Shown: positions 25,458-34,134 of the stretch, piece by piece | How positions within the stretch are numbered: the first letter of the stretch is position 1 | Layout: each line of letters opens with the position of its first letter | Assembly: GCF_030824455.1 (NCBI RefSeq) | Contig: NZ_JAVBXR010000018.1 | Coordinates: 1-64,000, forward strand | DNA length: 64,000 nucleotides | Source of the DNA: Desulfobulbus sp. | GTDB lineage: Bacteria > Desulfobacterota > Desulfobulbia > Desulfobulbales > Desulfobulbaceae | Direction of reading: 5' to 3' | Translations under genes and position numbers: made by a program | The notes under the pieces: generated by a model | What the model was told of the DNA's origin: nothing | Seen by the model: the letters and a program-made list of their open reading frames with translations, nothing else | Databases searched by the model: none

Positions 25458-26308
25458 AACAGCACCGCCGTCAACAGATAATCAAAAATCAGCACTGAAA
25501 TCGACGACAGCACCACGGCCTGGGTCGTCACCTTGCTCACGCTCTCGGCGCCAAACCCGGCGCCGCGAATTTTTTGCACAAAGTAGCCGCGGCCAGTGCA
25601 GATCCACACCAGGAGCACGGCAAAAACAACCGATTTGATCACTCCCAAACGAACGTCGTGACTGGTGACGCTCTGCTCCATGCCGGCAAAAAAGGAGCCG
25701 CCGTTGACCCCCATCAGTTTGACTCCGGCCAGATACCCGCCCATGATGCCCACCACGTCAAACACGGCAGTCAGCAACGGAACCGAGATCAAAGCGGCAA
25801 GAAATTTGGGAGAGATGAAATATCGGAAGGGGTCGATCGCCATGCATTCAAGGGCGTCGATCTGTTCGGAAATTCGCATGATGCCAATCTCGGCGCACAT
25901 CGCCGATCCAGCCCGTCCGGCCACCATCAACGCAGTCAGCACCGGGCCCAACTCCATGATCAGCGTGAGAGAAACCGCCGAGCCCAACATGCCTTCGGCG
26001 CCAAATTTATGCAGGGAATAGTAGCCCTGGAGACCAAGCACCATCCCGGAAGAAAGGGCGGTAAAAAAAATAACGGTGAGCGATCCGGCGCCAATGAACG
26101 CCAGTTGTTTGACAAATTCCTTAAAGCGGAAAGGCTGCTTAAACAGTCCAATCAGGGAAAAGAAGAGAAAAATCCCCATCCTGCCAAGATCGGTTAGGAT
26201 ATAAAGCGCAGAATCGCCTATCCCGCCGACAATTCGAAGCAACGATACGGGTTTCTGTTCAGTTTGATTCATGTAAGGTTCGTCGGCCAATTTTCGAAGC
26301 CCAGACAT
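25454..26308 (-). CDS. mlaE: Lipid transport permease MlaE
   Basis: The membrane subunit of MlaFED. The 284-residue protein has about five to six helices and the family motif AGRAGSAMCAEIGIMRISEQIDALE, which contacts the ATPase. GSLTVIFFTALSSGMVLGLQ comes before it. The start is uncertain: ATG 26308 and ATG 26272 are both in frame and both lack a strong ribosome site. The shorter form (MNQTEQKPVSLLRIVGG) fits the family better. It is the first mla gene and begins just after the PilZ terminator, so the operon's promoter is not obvious. Confidence 0.92.
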   Translation of the reverse strand: MSGLRKLADEPYMNQTEQKPVSLLRIVGGIGDSALYILTDLGRMGIFLFFSLIGLFKQPFRFKEFVKQLAFIGAGSLTVIFFTALSSGMVLGLQGYYSLHKFGAEGMLGSAVSLTLIMELGPVLTALMVAGRAGSAMCAEIGIMRISEQIDALECMAIDPFRYFISPKFLAALISVPLLTAVFDVVGIMGGYLAGVKLMGVNGGSFFAGMEQSVTSHDVRLGVIKSVVFAVLLVWICTGRGYFVQKIRGAGFGAESVSKVTTQAVVLSSISVLIFDYLLTAVLL

Positions 26309-26321
26309 GGCCCCGCGACAG

Positions 26322-26363
26322 AAAAAAAGAAGCTCAAACCATAGGCCGGCCGGCTTGAACTTC
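26322..26363 (-). terminator. Terminator after the PilZ gene
   Basis: On the minus strand GAAGTTCAA pairs with TTTGAGCTTC-type sequence (one mismatch) around a GCCGGCCGGC core, followed by seven T (26328-26322). It lies between the PilZ gene and mlaE. Confidence 0.75.
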
Positions 26364-26383
26364 TCATTATAAATTGGATCAGA

Positions 26384-26791
26384 TTAACAAATGGATGCTG
26401 CGTCGGGCGCAAAATCATCAAGAAAACACTCAGCCACTTCGATAGGATCATCGGCAGAGTAGAGGACCATGGTCTGGAGAAACATGAAACTGTCCTCCTC
26501 CATGCCGGTAAACCGTATGCCAACGCCGTTTCCCTCGTTTCTGAGAATTTTTCCGCAAAAATTCAAAATCAAACTGGAACGCCGCCCAGTTTCATGGATT
26601 TCCAGCCGACAATCTCCGCCAACGGGCACGTCAAGGGGGCCTTCAATAAGTAGACCGCCTAAACTGAGATTTTTTACTGAGAACTGACCGCAGGCTTTCC
26701 CGGTGGCAAACACTCGGACGTCACGGGTAAAACGCACCCGGACATGCTTGCGTTTCTCTGGGTTGAACATTGATGGTGCGGCAATCGTCAT
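26384..26791 (-). CDS. PilZ domain protein
   Basis: A 135-residue single-domain PilZ protein. The cyclic di-GMP binding residues are present: an RxxxR-type stretch in KRKHVRVRF and the NLSLGG motif about 30 residues later. The C-terminal tail is acidic and ends in cysteine. PilZ proteins bind cyclic di-GMP and alter a partner. No diguanylate cyclase or phosphodiesterase gene is near, so the target is unknown. The ATG at 26791 has GGGGTTG upstream; a TTG at 26803 is less likely. Confidence 0.85.
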   Translation of the reverse strand: MTIAAPSMFNPEKRKHVRVRFTRDVRVFATGKACGQFSVKNLSLGGLLIEGPLDVPVGGDCRLEIHETGRRSSLILNFCGKILRNEGNGVGIRFTGMEEDSFMFLQTMVLYSADDPIEVAECFLDDFAPDAASIC

Positions 26792-26803
26792 TTTCAACCC
26801 CAA

Positions 26804-27333
26804 GCGTTGGTAAATTTCAAATAAATTTGATCTTAGTATCGCATCCTCCTGGGATTATCGCAAGTGGTAATTCTCTTTTGTAACCCGATCCGGCATTGGT
26901 CGCCCGCAGAATCGACAAGGCTCACGAGCGAACTAGACCAACAACCATATTTATGATTTCAGGGAATTAAGCACTCTTAACGATAAACCCGTCCGCCCCG
27001 ACCTGTAAACAGTTCTCGCGCGGTTGGCGGGTGTCGTCGGTGAAGACAGCCTCTGGTCGGCGATTTCGCCAATGCTTTTGCCGATCCTCCCCGATCCTTC
27101 CTGGATCACAATCCATTTCGACCGCATCAAGCCAATCCGGCCGCAATCGCTGGCGACGTGACGCTTTTCCTCATTCAGGGCGCCCTCCTTGCCATAGTTA
27201 CGCCTCAGTCCTATCGCAAAAGCCAGCCGCATTTCCTTGCAATGAGGGAAACAAGCACAACGTCCGAAAAAAAACAGCAGAGAACCTGCAGGCAACACGC
27301 GCCCGCCACTGCAATGTTTTGCATCTTGGCAAA
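26804..27333. other. 530-base stretch without a supported gene
   Basis: Between the PilZ gene and the TauE terminator I find no frame with both a ribosome site and protein-like composition. One minus-strand frame (26951-27409) is open for 152 codons, but it is rich in cysteine, arginine and serine without pattern and runs through the TauE terminator. The PilZ promoter should lie at the left edge; I cannot point to clear boxes. Confidence 0.5.
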
Positions 27334-27370
27334 CAAAAAGGTCAGAACGGCAATGCCGTCCTGACCTTTC
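27334..27370 (-). terminator. Terminator of the split TauE genes
   Basis: AAAGGTCAG (27337-27345) and CTGACCTTT (27361-27369) form a perfect outer stem with an inner ACGGCA/TGCCGT stem. On the minus strand the hairpin ends in TTTTTG. It lies about 75 bases after the second TauE half gene. Confidence 0.85.
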
Positions 27371-27442
27371 TTCCTCGTGAAGGACATGCCGCCTTTTTGC
27401 GCAGTTCAACAGGAGTTGTTCCGCACGTTATGGCGCATCAGA

Positions 27443-27832
27443 TCAATACACGCCCAGCAGGTTCAGGGCCAGCAACACCAAACCAAGGCAAGCAATCCGC
27501 TTGACGACCAGCGGACTGACCCGTTTGGCGATCTGCGGCGCAATATAGCCGCCGAGGATCGCAGCCGGAAACATGGCCAGAAAGAAGTACAGATCAAAGT
27601 TGCCAAACTGATAGTGGCGCATGGTGCTGACCGAGGTGTTGAAAAAGATGGCCAAAAGCGAGCTGCCGACCACCAGGTACATCGGCAGACGCAAGGCCAC
27701 GGTCATCAGCGGCACCATAAAGGGGCCGCCGCCAAAGCCAAACATCGAAGACATGATGGCGATGAGAAAACCGCCGATGCAGCCAACCACCATGTTTACC
27801 TGAAATTCCTGTCCCCAAAATTCTATTTTCAT
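27443..27832 (-). CDS. TauE/SafE anion transporter, C-terminal half as a separate protein
   Basis: A 129-residue membrane protein with about four helices. It contains one TauE/SafE repeat with the motif SMFGFGGGPFMVPLM and then VGSSLLAIFFNTSVSTMRHY. A complete TauE/SafE protein has two such repeats and about eight helices. Here the second repeat is its own gene with its own strong ribosome site (GAGGAGG, 8 bases before ATG), 25 bases after the gene for the first repeat. The two products probably assemble into one transporter for sulfite, organosulfonate or a related anion. The substrate is inferred from family only. Confidence 0.85.
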   Translation of the reverse strand: MKIEFWGQEFQVNMVVGCIGGFLIAIMSSMFGFGGGPFMVPLMTVALRLPMYLVVGSSLLAIFFNTSVSTMRHYQFGNFDLYFFLAMFPAAILGGYIAPQIAKRVSPLVVKRIACLGLVLLALNLLGVY

Positions 27833-27857
27833 AACGGATTCCTCCTCGAATGATCCC

Positions 27858-29099
27858 TTAATTTTTGCCTTTGGCTGTTTCTTCGGCGCGTTTTTTGAAC
27901 TCTTTGAGAATGGATTGCTCCTTCTTGTTCTTGGCCAAATAGCCAGGGGTTGTCTGCCAGAGCATCAAGGCGGCGAGGATGAGCAGAATCCAGCCAAAGG
28001 CGAATTTAAACTGATCCAGGGTGATCATCTCGGTTAGTTTGGGGCCGATAAAGCCGCCCAGGAGCATGGCGCAACCAATGCCGCAACCAAGTTTCCAATT
28101 GATGAATTTGATCTTCGAGTAGTTATAGATGCCGCTGCCCTGGGAAAAAAGCACCGTCGGGGTAACCGTGCCGGCGACGATGGTGTGCGGCAGGGCCGGG
28201 AACAGGGCCAGAAGCAGTGGGTTCATGATGAAACCGCCGCCCGCGCCCATGAGCACGCCGAAGATGGCAACACCCAGGGAGAGGAAAAACGGATAGAAAA
28301 TGTTGAGGCTGGTGCCCGCGTTCTCCAGATAGACCAGAGGGAAGGCAATTTTGTTGTCAAAGGTGGCAGGCTCGCTCTTCACCTTTTTGTCAACAACGGC
28401 CACAATCGTGTATTTGCCTGGCGCCAGTCCTTCGCGAATTTTGATGTCAGCGGTATAGGAACCGTCCGGTTTGACGTCAACGGCTGCGGCCACCACCTTG
28501 TCGATGCTCTGGAAACGGGCCTTCACTAATTGCATGGAACGCTTTTTGTTTTCTTTGTCGTCCATGGCGTCGAGCAGCGTGCCGCGACTGCCGACAACGC
28601 TGGCCATCAAGGTCGACTGATAGCGCTCAATCTTGGCTTTTGCAGGGACGGTATAGGCAACGTCGGCGCCCAGATCTTTGAGCAGTTCAGAATAACTCCA
28701 TTTTTTGCCTTTCTTCTTGGCCTCGTCAATCTTTGGCTGCAGTTCCTTGGGCACAAAGGTTTTGTAATAGGCCGGCATGTCCTGGGTGATGTAGAAGACA
28801 TAGGGGCGCTTGCCGGTTTCCTTGTCAACCTCGCTGTCAAAACGGTTGGCGCGCACAGTGTGATCCTCGGCCCAAACCTCAAGGAACACCGGCTTGCCGG
28901 CGGGGGCCTGGCCGCTCACTTTGATGGAGCCGCCGTTGTTGAGTTCGGCCTTGTCAAGGACGATGGTCGGCGCGGCCACGGCTGCAGCCGCCTGCGGTGG
29001 AGCCTGCGCGCCCGTCTCCTCGCTGTTCGCGGTGTTGACTCCCAAAAGCACCACCATTGCCGCAAAAAGCCATGGCATCATTCCTGCCTTCTTTTTCAT
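27858..29099 (-). CDS. TauE/SafE N-terminal half with a large extracytoplasmic domain
   Basis: A 413-residue protein. A signal-like helix (MMPWLFAAMVVLLGVNTAN) is followed by about 240 residues predicted outside the cytoplasm. These include a beta-rich part (IVLDKAELNNGGSIKVSGQAPAG) and, before the membrane, GLAPGKYTIVAVVDKKVKSEPA, which looks like an Ig or transthyretin-like fold. About four helices then carry one TauE repeat (GVLMGAGGGFIMNPLLLALF). A lysine-rich tail of about 25 residues ends the protein. I chose ATG 29099 with AGGAG upstream. The outer domain could bind substrate or a redox partner. The second transporter half follows 25 bases later. Confidence 0.82.
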   Translation of the reverse strand: MKKKAGMMPWLFAAMVVLLGVNTANSEETGAQAPPQAAAAVAAPTIVLDKAELNNGGSIKVSGQAPAGKPVFLEVWAEDHTVRANRFDSEVDKETGKRPYVFYITQDMPAYYKTFVPKELQPKIDEAKKKGKKWSYSELLKDLGADVAYTVPAKAKIERYQSTLMASVVGSRGTLLDAMDDKENKKRSMQLVKARFQSIDKVVAAAVDVKPDGSYTADIKIREGLAPGKYTIVAVVDKKVKSEPATFDNKIAFPLVYLENAGTSLNIFYPFFLSLGVAIFGVLMGAGGGFIMNPLLLALFPALPHTIVAGTVTPTVLFSQGSGIYNYSKIKFINWKLGCGIGCAMLLGGFIGPKLTEMITLDQFKFAFGWILLILAALMLWQTTPGYLAKNKKEQSILKEFKKRAEETAKGKN

Positions 29100-29203
29100 G
29101 CTCAATCTCCTATGATTGTATTCAATTCGGTCCGTCCGAGGCCGGTCGTCGGCATCGGGCGCACTGTTTACACGCAATTGTTTGTTCCCGTTCCCATCAG
29201 GCA

Positions 29204-29222
29204 AAATCGCTCCTGGCGATTT
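29204..29222 (-). terminator. Possible terminator after the ATPase-less kinase gene
   Basis: AAATCGC (29204-29210), loop TCCTG, GCGATTT (29216-29222), a perfect 7-base stem. On the minus strand it is followed by only four T. It lies 62 bases after the stop of the GAF-GAF-PAS-DHp gene and before the TauE genes. Confidence 0.4.
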
Positions 29223-29284
29223 ATCCTGCGCCGGCAACGGGTTGCTCCCCCTTTTTCCGCGCTTCGCACCTCCTCTTTACGCCG

Positions 29285-30997
29285 TCAACGGCAGTCCTTG
29301 GCGTCTTGGGTAAACGACACTATTTTTCTTTCCCCCACGTACTCCCGGCTGGTGTATCCGGTCATCGCGGTCATCTTCCGGGTCAACTCGCCAATCTGCC
29401 TCAGATTGCGGATGATCACCGCCAACTCCTCGCGCAGTTCCGGCTGCTGACAGTCTTCAATCAGCAGTTCCGCCGTGCCCAAGGCCGCAAAGAGCGGACT
29501 GTTGATTTCATGGGCCACGGCGCCGGCCAACTCGACGATGCCCTGCAGCTTGCCGCTCTGGATTTTTTCCGCCTCCAGCATGTGCTCGCTGGTGATGTCA
29601 CGAATAATTTCAACCACGTACTCCACTTGGCCATCAGCATCAAAAACTGGCGAGGCCGTGCGTTCAAACCACTGAGACTGGTCGGCAGACCGGAATTCCT
29701 GGACAAAGGGCCGCATCTCCACACCCTCCAAAACCTGATCGACCGGGCAGGCGCAGTCCGCGGATCGACACAAATCTTGGTACTCCATGCCAACCACCTC
29801 GTCCGCCTTTTTACCTGCGGCGTCGAGATACACCTTATTGGCCAGCACCACCCGCCGGTTGCAATCCAGGACCAGCACCTGATGCCGCAGGCTGTTGATG
29901 ATGTTCCCCAGGAAGGTTTCATGCACCCTGATCTCTTCCAGCAACAGGTTGATGCGGCGATAGTTGCGCCCATTGCGGATGGCTGTGCCGCCAACCTCGG
30001 CCAGGGTGACCAAAAAGCGGACCTCGGCGTCGGCAAACACCCGGGGCGCGTCGGTAAGGATGCGCATCACCCCAATCACCTCACGGTTGACCTTGATCGG
30101 AACCGCCAAAAGCGAAACAATGCCCTCGTCCGCCATCTCCTGGTGATAGTCGATGCGCTGATCGTGGCTGACGTCGTAGACGGCCACCGGTTCGCCGGCA
30201 AGCACCATCTTGATGGCGCCTTCGTTTTCGACCTCGCCGCGCCGCAGGTATCGGCTGGAAACGCCATGGGCCGCCGCCAACTGCAAATGCCCGGATTCAG
30301 GATCGATCAGCCGCAGAGTGCAACCCTTGGCCCGCATGGTCAGGGCCGCCCGCTCAACCAGAGCGTTGAGGATGCCGTCCAGATCGAGGGTGGAGTTAAC
30401 CAAAGCGGAAATGCCCTGAATCTCGCGGAGAAAGGTCAGTTGAGCCTCCATTTCCTTGAACATCCGGCCGTGGGAAATGGCGATCCCCACCTGCTCGGCC
30501 AAGGCCATGGCAAACGAAATCTCCTCGGAGGCAAAACTGCGCGCGCTTCGAGTCAATAGCCGCATAATGCCGATCAGCGCCCCCTGGTAGAGAATCGGCA
30601 AGGTCAGCACGCTCTTGACGCCTTCGCGACTTGCAGCCGCATGAAAGGGCAGAAACGCATCCTGGTCGACATGGTCGCTGAACACCGGATAGCCGGAACG
30701 AATCATGGCCATGGTGTCTTCGGAATCGATCACGTCGCGGGAGAGATACTCCAGCGACACCCCGTGGGCCGCGCCCAAAACAAACGAACCGATGGAGGCG
30801 TCGATCAGGCGGATGGTGCAGGCGTCGATGGCCAGCAGTTCGGGCAGGCCGCGCGCAATGGTGTCCATCACCTCCTGGTGGTCAAGGGCCAGGGAGGTCA
30901 AGCGGGTGACCTTCTGGAACACCGCCAGAAATTGCTGCTCACGGGACAGGCCGCCGTTTGCGCCGCCCGGATCATCGGTTGTCTGTATGCTGCCCAT
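29285..30997 (-). CDS. GAF-GAF-PAS-DHp signalling protein without an ATPase domain
   Basis: A 570-residue soluble protein. Two GAF domains (about 25-185 and 190-350) bind unknown small ligands. A PAS domain (about 360-480) has the cysteine set CRSADCACPVDQVL. A dimerisation domain follows with the phosphoacceptor histidine H496 in AGAVAHEINSPLFAAL. Only 74 residues follow that histidine, ending in a charged tail, so the HATPase_c domain found in histidine kinases is missing. The stop codon is followed by non-coding sequence, with no continuing frame that would restore an ATPase. It cannot phosphorylate itself by the normal route. It may be phosphorylated by the complete kinase of this operon or act as a phosphotransfer hub or scaffold. 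Confidence 0.85.
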   Translation of the reverse strand: MGSIQTTDDPGGANGGLSREQQFLAVFQKVTRLTSLALDHQEVMDTIARGLPELLAIDACTIRLIDASIGSFVLGAAHGVSLEYLSRDVIDSEDTMAMIRSGYPVFSDHVDQDAFLPFHAAASREGVKSVLTLPILYQGALIGIMRLLTRSARSFASEEISFAMALAEQVGIAISHGRMFKEMEAQLTFLREIQGISALVNSTLDLDGILNALVERAALTMRAKGCTLRLIDPESGHLQLAAAHGVSSRYLRRGEVENEGAIKMVLAGEPVAVYDVSHDQRIDYHQEMADEGIVSLLAVPIKVNREVIGVMRILTDAPRVFADAEVRFLVTLAEVGGTAIRNGRNYRRINLLLEEIRVHETFLGNIINSLRHQVLVLDCNRRVVLANKVYLDAAGKKADEVVGMEYQDLCRSADCACPVDQVLEGVEMRPFVQEFRSADQSQWFERTASPVFDADGQVEYVVEIIRDITSEHMLEAEKIQSGKLQGIVELAGAVAHEINSPLFAALGTAELLIEDCQQPELREELAVIIRNLRQIGELTRKMTAMTGYTSREYVGERKIVSFTQDAKDCR

Positions 30998-31014
30998 GGT
31001 TTTCGCTGATTTGT

Positions 31015-31386
31015 TCAGGATCGCTGCCGCGCCGCCAGGACCTTTTCGACCTTTTCTTCCAGCTCAAGGCGGTCGATCGGTTTGACGCAGTACTCGTCGG
31101 CGCCCAGACTGATGGCCTCCCGGGCGGTTTCCACGGTCGGGTAGCCGGTGAGCATGATGACCCGCATAGCCGGATTGTCTTCCTTAAGAATTGCCAACAC
31201 CTCGATGCCGCTCATTTTTTTCAGCTTGATGTCAAGGATCGCCAGATCAACCGGATGCTGGCGGGCAAAGGCGATGGCCTCGTCCTCTTCGGTGAAGGTG
31301 TGCACCACGTGCCCCTTTTTCTTAAGAATTTTGCCAACGAGAACGGTGGCGTCGAGCACATCGTCCAGGGTGAGTATTTCAGCCAT
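31015..31386 (-). CDS. Single-domain response regulator (CheY-like)
   Basis: A 123-residue receiver domain without an output domain. The acidic pair D8/D9 (LDDV), phosphoacceptor D52 in LAILDIKL, the threonine in MLTGYPT and the lysine in CVKPID are all in place, so it should accept phosphate. It lies between the complete kinase gene (32 bases upstream) and the ATPase-less DHp gene (17 bases downstream). That order suits a relay from kinase to receiver to DHp protein, or a phosphate sink. Confidence 0.92.
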   Translation of the reverse strand: MAEILTLDDVLDATVLVGKILKKKGHVVHTFTEEDEAIAFARQHPVDLAILDIKLKKMSGIEVLAILKEDNPAMRVIMLTGYPTVETAREAISLGADEYCVKPIDRLELEEKVEKVLAARQRS

Positions 31387-31418
31387 GCTTTCCTCCTTAA
31401 CAGCTTGGGTTTTGCCGA

Positions 31419-32984
31419 TTATTCTTGAATTGCCGCTGTTTCTTCGACCATGGGCAGCGCCAGCCGGAACAAGGTTCCTTGCAGCAGCGTCTTGTCCGGC
31501 CCGGCCACAGGGCTCTCTATCTCAATGGTTCCGCCGTGTTCCTGAATAATGCCGTAGGAAACGGAAAGGCCCAGCCCGGTGCCCTTGCCCACCGGTTTGG
31601 TGGTGAAAAAGGGATCGAAAATTCTCGCTTTGATATGTTCGGGGATGCCGTGCCCGGTGTCGCGGACTTCGGCGATCACCTTGCCCGCAGCCCGATCATG
31701 GCGGGTGCGGAGCAGCAACTGACCGCCCTCCTCGCACTGTTCCATGGCGTGATGGGCGTTGTTGATCAGATTGACCACCACCTGCCGCAACTTCTCCGGG
31801 TCGCCAATGATCGGCGGCAGATCCGCCGCCAATTCCAGCGTCACCTTGATGTGGCTGAGGTTGAGGCTGTGTTCAGTGATGGCCACGGCGTCTTCGATGA
31901 TTTCATTGAGATCAACCGACACCCGCGCGCTGCCCGACTGACGGGAATACTTGAGCAGGTCGGCAACGATTTTACGGCTGGCCTGGGTCTGGCGTTCGAT
32001 CACCTCCAGATTTTGGTAGGTCTCTGAATCCTTGTCAAAATCGTCCATCATCAACTGGGCGTATCCCAAAATGATGCCCAGCGGCGTATTGATTTCATGG
32101 GCAATGCCAGCCGCCATCTGGCCGACCGTGGCCATTTTTTCGCTGGAAACCAACTGCTCCATCATGGTCTTGAGCCGGGTCAGATCCTTGGCAATGCACT
32201 CGGAACCGATGATCTGCCCCTGCTCGTCGTGCAGGGCGGTGGCCGAAATCAACACGTAGATGGTGGACCCGTCTTTTTTCTTGAATTCAGATTCCAGGTC
32301 GCGGATGTAGCCGTCCAACTGCAACATCTTGGCGTAGACGCTCACGTCGCCCTCGTGACGAAAGATGTCAGGCAGGGTAAGCAGCGAGGTTTCATGACGG
32401 GAATAGCCAAGCATTTCCGAACCCGAGGCGTTCATATCCTGGACGGTGTGGTTGCGGTCCGAGAAAAACACCATGTCTTTGGACGCGGTGAACAAATGGC
32501 GGAATTTCTTCTCCGATTTGGACAACTCGGCGGTCCGTTCTTCCACCTTGTCCTCAAGGCTGAGATTCAGCTCTCTCAGTTCGCGGGCGGCCTGGGTCAA
32601 CCGGATCTTCGACTGTTTGAGTTTGGCCGCTTCCTGCTCTATCGCCTCATAGGCCTGCACGCCTTTGTGGTAGAAGATCATCACCGCCGCCACCGAAATC
32701 ATGCACAGGGTGTTGACGCCGCCGGAATACGGCGCAATCGCCTGCCAGAGGTCGGCTTTGCCGGCGATATAGAACGCCTCCTTGGCGATGTGGCCAACGG
32801 CCCGGGAAATGGCAAAGGCGGTGATGGCCAGGGTGACGTAAAAGAGGTAGCCCCAAAGAAAATTTTCAGGCTTCAGTCGGGTGAGGCGAAACGCGTACCA
32901 AAGAGACAGAAAGGAAAAGAGGATATTGGCGGCCGAACCGGCAATATCGACAATAATGGTCGGCAACATGGGGAAGCCGTTCAT
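31419..32984 (-). CDS. Membrane-bound PAS histidine kinase
   Basis: A 521-residue kinase. Four membrane segments lie in the first 110 residues ([37 protein letters not shown], and others). A coiled coil follows (about 115-160, [25 protein letters not shown] in part). A PAS domain follows at about 165-270. The DHp histidine is in [13 protein letters not shown]. The ATPase domain has N box [14 protein letters not shown]1 DTGHGIP, and [19 protein letters not shown]. All motifs for autophosphorylation are intact. Its start overlaps the stop of the small membrane protein by four bases, so the two are translated together. Confidence 0.92.
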   Translation of the reverse strand: MNGFPMLPTIIVDIAGSAANILFSFLSLWYAFRLTRLKPENFLWGYLFYVTLAITAFAISRAVGHIAKEAFYIAGKADLWQAIAPYSGGVNTLCMISVAAVMIFYHKGVQAYEAIEQEAAKLKQSKIRLTQAARELRELNLSLEDKVEERTAELSKSEKKFRHLFTASKDMVFFSDRNHTVQDMNASGSEMLGYSRHETSLLTLPDIFRHEGDVSVYAKMLQLDGYIRDLESEFKKKDGSTIYVLISATALHDEQGQIIGSECIAKDLTRLKTMMEQLVSSEKMATVGQMAAGIAHEINTPLGIILGYAQLMMDDFDKDSETYQNLEVIERQTQASRKIVADLLKYSRQSGSARVSVDLNEIIEDAVAITEHSLNLSHIKVTLELAADLPPIIGDPEKLRQVVVNLINNAHHAMEQCEEGGQLLLRTRHDRAAGKVIAEVRDTGHGIPEHIKARIFDPFFTTKPVGKGTGLGLSVSYGIIQEHGGTIEIESPVAGPDKTLLQGTLFRLALPMVEETAAIQE

Positions 32985-33457
32985 TGCCCGCCCCCCTGCG
33001 TTGATTTTGCCACCGAATGATAAAAGGAGCGTAGGCCGAGAAAGAGAAAAAACAGGGCCGGAACATAAATCAAATGATCAAGTTTGGTGACGAAATACAG
33101 GTATTTATTGAGGGTGAAGGGACTGAGCAGGCGGGTTTGCAGGTAGCATTCGGTCTGCAACAGTGCCGCTGGGTCAAGATAGGCGCCGGCCAGATGACCC
33201 ATGAAAGCCAGCGCGTTCCAGCAGGCCATCAACACGCAGAACATCTGCAGATAGCGCCAGCCCCGGCCGGTAAAGGAGGTCCGGCGGATGTCCCAAAAGA
33301 AATAGCCCAAGGCGAAGATGTAGTGCAAATGGGCCATCTGATGGACGTACAAGCCCTCGGGTTCGCCGTGCACCTGGAGGGCGTGGGCCTCCCCGGGCAG
33401 CGTCAGGCCGAGCAGCAGCAACGTCAGCAGCAATGCGATGTTGATTGTGTTGTTCAT
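32981..33457 (-). CDS. Histidine-rich membrane protein coupled to the kinase
   Basis: A 158-residue protein with a signal peptide (NTINIALLLTLLLLGLTLPG, ending near AHA). About three or four membrane segments follow. Residues after the signal include VHQMAHLHYIFALGYFFWD, with three histidines at spacings seen in heme- or metal-binding membrane proteins. GHLAGAYLDP comes later, and a fourth segment LDHLIYVPALFFLFLGL near the end. I recognise no family. The start ATG 33457 is chosen over a much longer open frame because a normal signal peptide then begins the protein. Coupling to the kinase gene suggests it is a sensory partner in the membrane. Confidence 0.65.
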   Translation of the reverse strand: MNNTINIALLLTLLLLGLTLPGEAHALQVHGEPEGLYVHQMAHLHYIFALGYFFWDIRRTSFTGRGWRYLQMFCVLMACWNALAFMGHLAGAYLDPAALLQTECYLQTRLLSPFTLNKYLYFVTKLDHLIYVPALFFLFLGLRSFYHSVAKSTQGGGQ

Positions 33458-33509
33458 CAATCCGTTCCGGAGTTCGGTTCCATGCAACTTTGTCCATCTG
33501 CCCGAGCCT

Positions 33510-33526
33510 AAGCATGCTCCAGGCCA
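33510..33526 (-). promoter_or_regulatory. Possible sigma-54 promoter of the kinase-relay operon
   Basis: On the minus strand TGGCCTGGAGCATGCTT has GG and GC 10 bases apart and keeps TGGC and TGCT. It lies about 55 bases before the membrane protein start. Sigma-54 activators are encoded nearby. The -24 element lacks the usual CACG. Confidence 0.35.
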
Positions 33527-33720
33527 GAATAAGCCAAAGCTACAAAAAAGAACTATCAGTTGAAGATATAAGGAAATATTGAAATCACAGCCAACAAGAT
33601 CGCCGGGTGACGGCAATCCAAACCAGCTACAGGTGCAACAAATAGGTTGCAGGAGAAACAAAAGAGATGCGCCGGCAACGCCGACAAGAGAGCCCGGATC
33701 AGGCTCGGGCTCCTGAATGG

Positions 33721-33752
33721 AAAAAAGCGACGAAGTTATCTGCCTTCGTCGC
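33721..33752 (-). terminator. Terminator of the ten-gene PTS/signalling operon, with a stop codon in its loop
   Basis: GCGACGAAG (33727-33735), loop TTATCTGC, CTTCGTCGC (33744-33752), a perfect 9-base stem. On the minus strand six T follow (33726-33721). The stop codon of the YkgJ gene lies in the hairpin loop, so a ribosome finishing that gene would disturb the stem. Confidence 0.88.
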
Positions 33753-34134
33753 CGGCGACGGCCAGCCCCTGTTCAATCCGGGGGTGGATCATTTCCAGCA
33801 GGCCGGGGTTTTCCAGATACGGGCAGGGGTTGTTGTAGGGAAATTCCCGGCACTGTGTGGGCCGGGCCTCATGGACGGTGCAGCGTTTGCACATCCGGTC
33901 GTTGGCCAGCAAGATGCAGGAGCCGTCTTCCCTGGTTTTGAAGGTGTTTTTATTCTCCAGGTAGCGATTGCGGATCTCGCCGTCGCTGACGCCAAAATGC
34001 CGGGCGATCCGGTTGATGTCTTCGGCGTGGAGATACAGGGTGGAGCCGGGCAGGCGATAACAGCAGTAGCCGGGGCAGAAGTTGCAAAAGGATTTGTTGC
34101 GGGCCAGCGTGTAATTTTCCGGGGTGTTGGGCAT
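33736..34134 (-). CDS. YkgJ family cysteine-cluster protein
   Basis: A 132-residue protein of the YkgJ (CxxxCxxCC) family, often annotated as Fe-S or zinc binding. C17, C20, C24 and C25 open the cluster (FCNFCPGYCC), and CKRCTVHEARPTQCREFPYNNPC completes it. The ARPxxCRxFP pattern is diagnostic. Its start shares one base with the stop of the NtrC-type regulator gene, so they are translated together. It is the last gene of the long operon. The role of YkgJ proteins is not established. A second YkgJ-like segment occurs in the phosphatase two genes upstream. Confidence 0.88.
   Translation of the reverse strand: MPNTPENYTLARNKSFCNFCPGYCCYRLPGSTLYLHAEDINRIARHFGVSDGEIRNRYLENKNTFKTREDGSCILLANDRMCKRCTVHEARPTQCREFPYNNPCPYLENPGLLEMIHPRIEQGLAVAGDEGR

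Noticed and set aside
26951-27409. 152-codon minus-strand frame in the gap before the TauE genes
   Set aside because: It runs through a strong terminator, is rich in arginine, cysteine and serine without motif, and has no ribosome site.
29285-30997. Frameshift as the cause of the missing ATPase domain
   Set aside because: The sequence after the stop codon, in all three minus-strand frames down to the TauE gene, shows no N, G1 or G2 box of HATPase_c.
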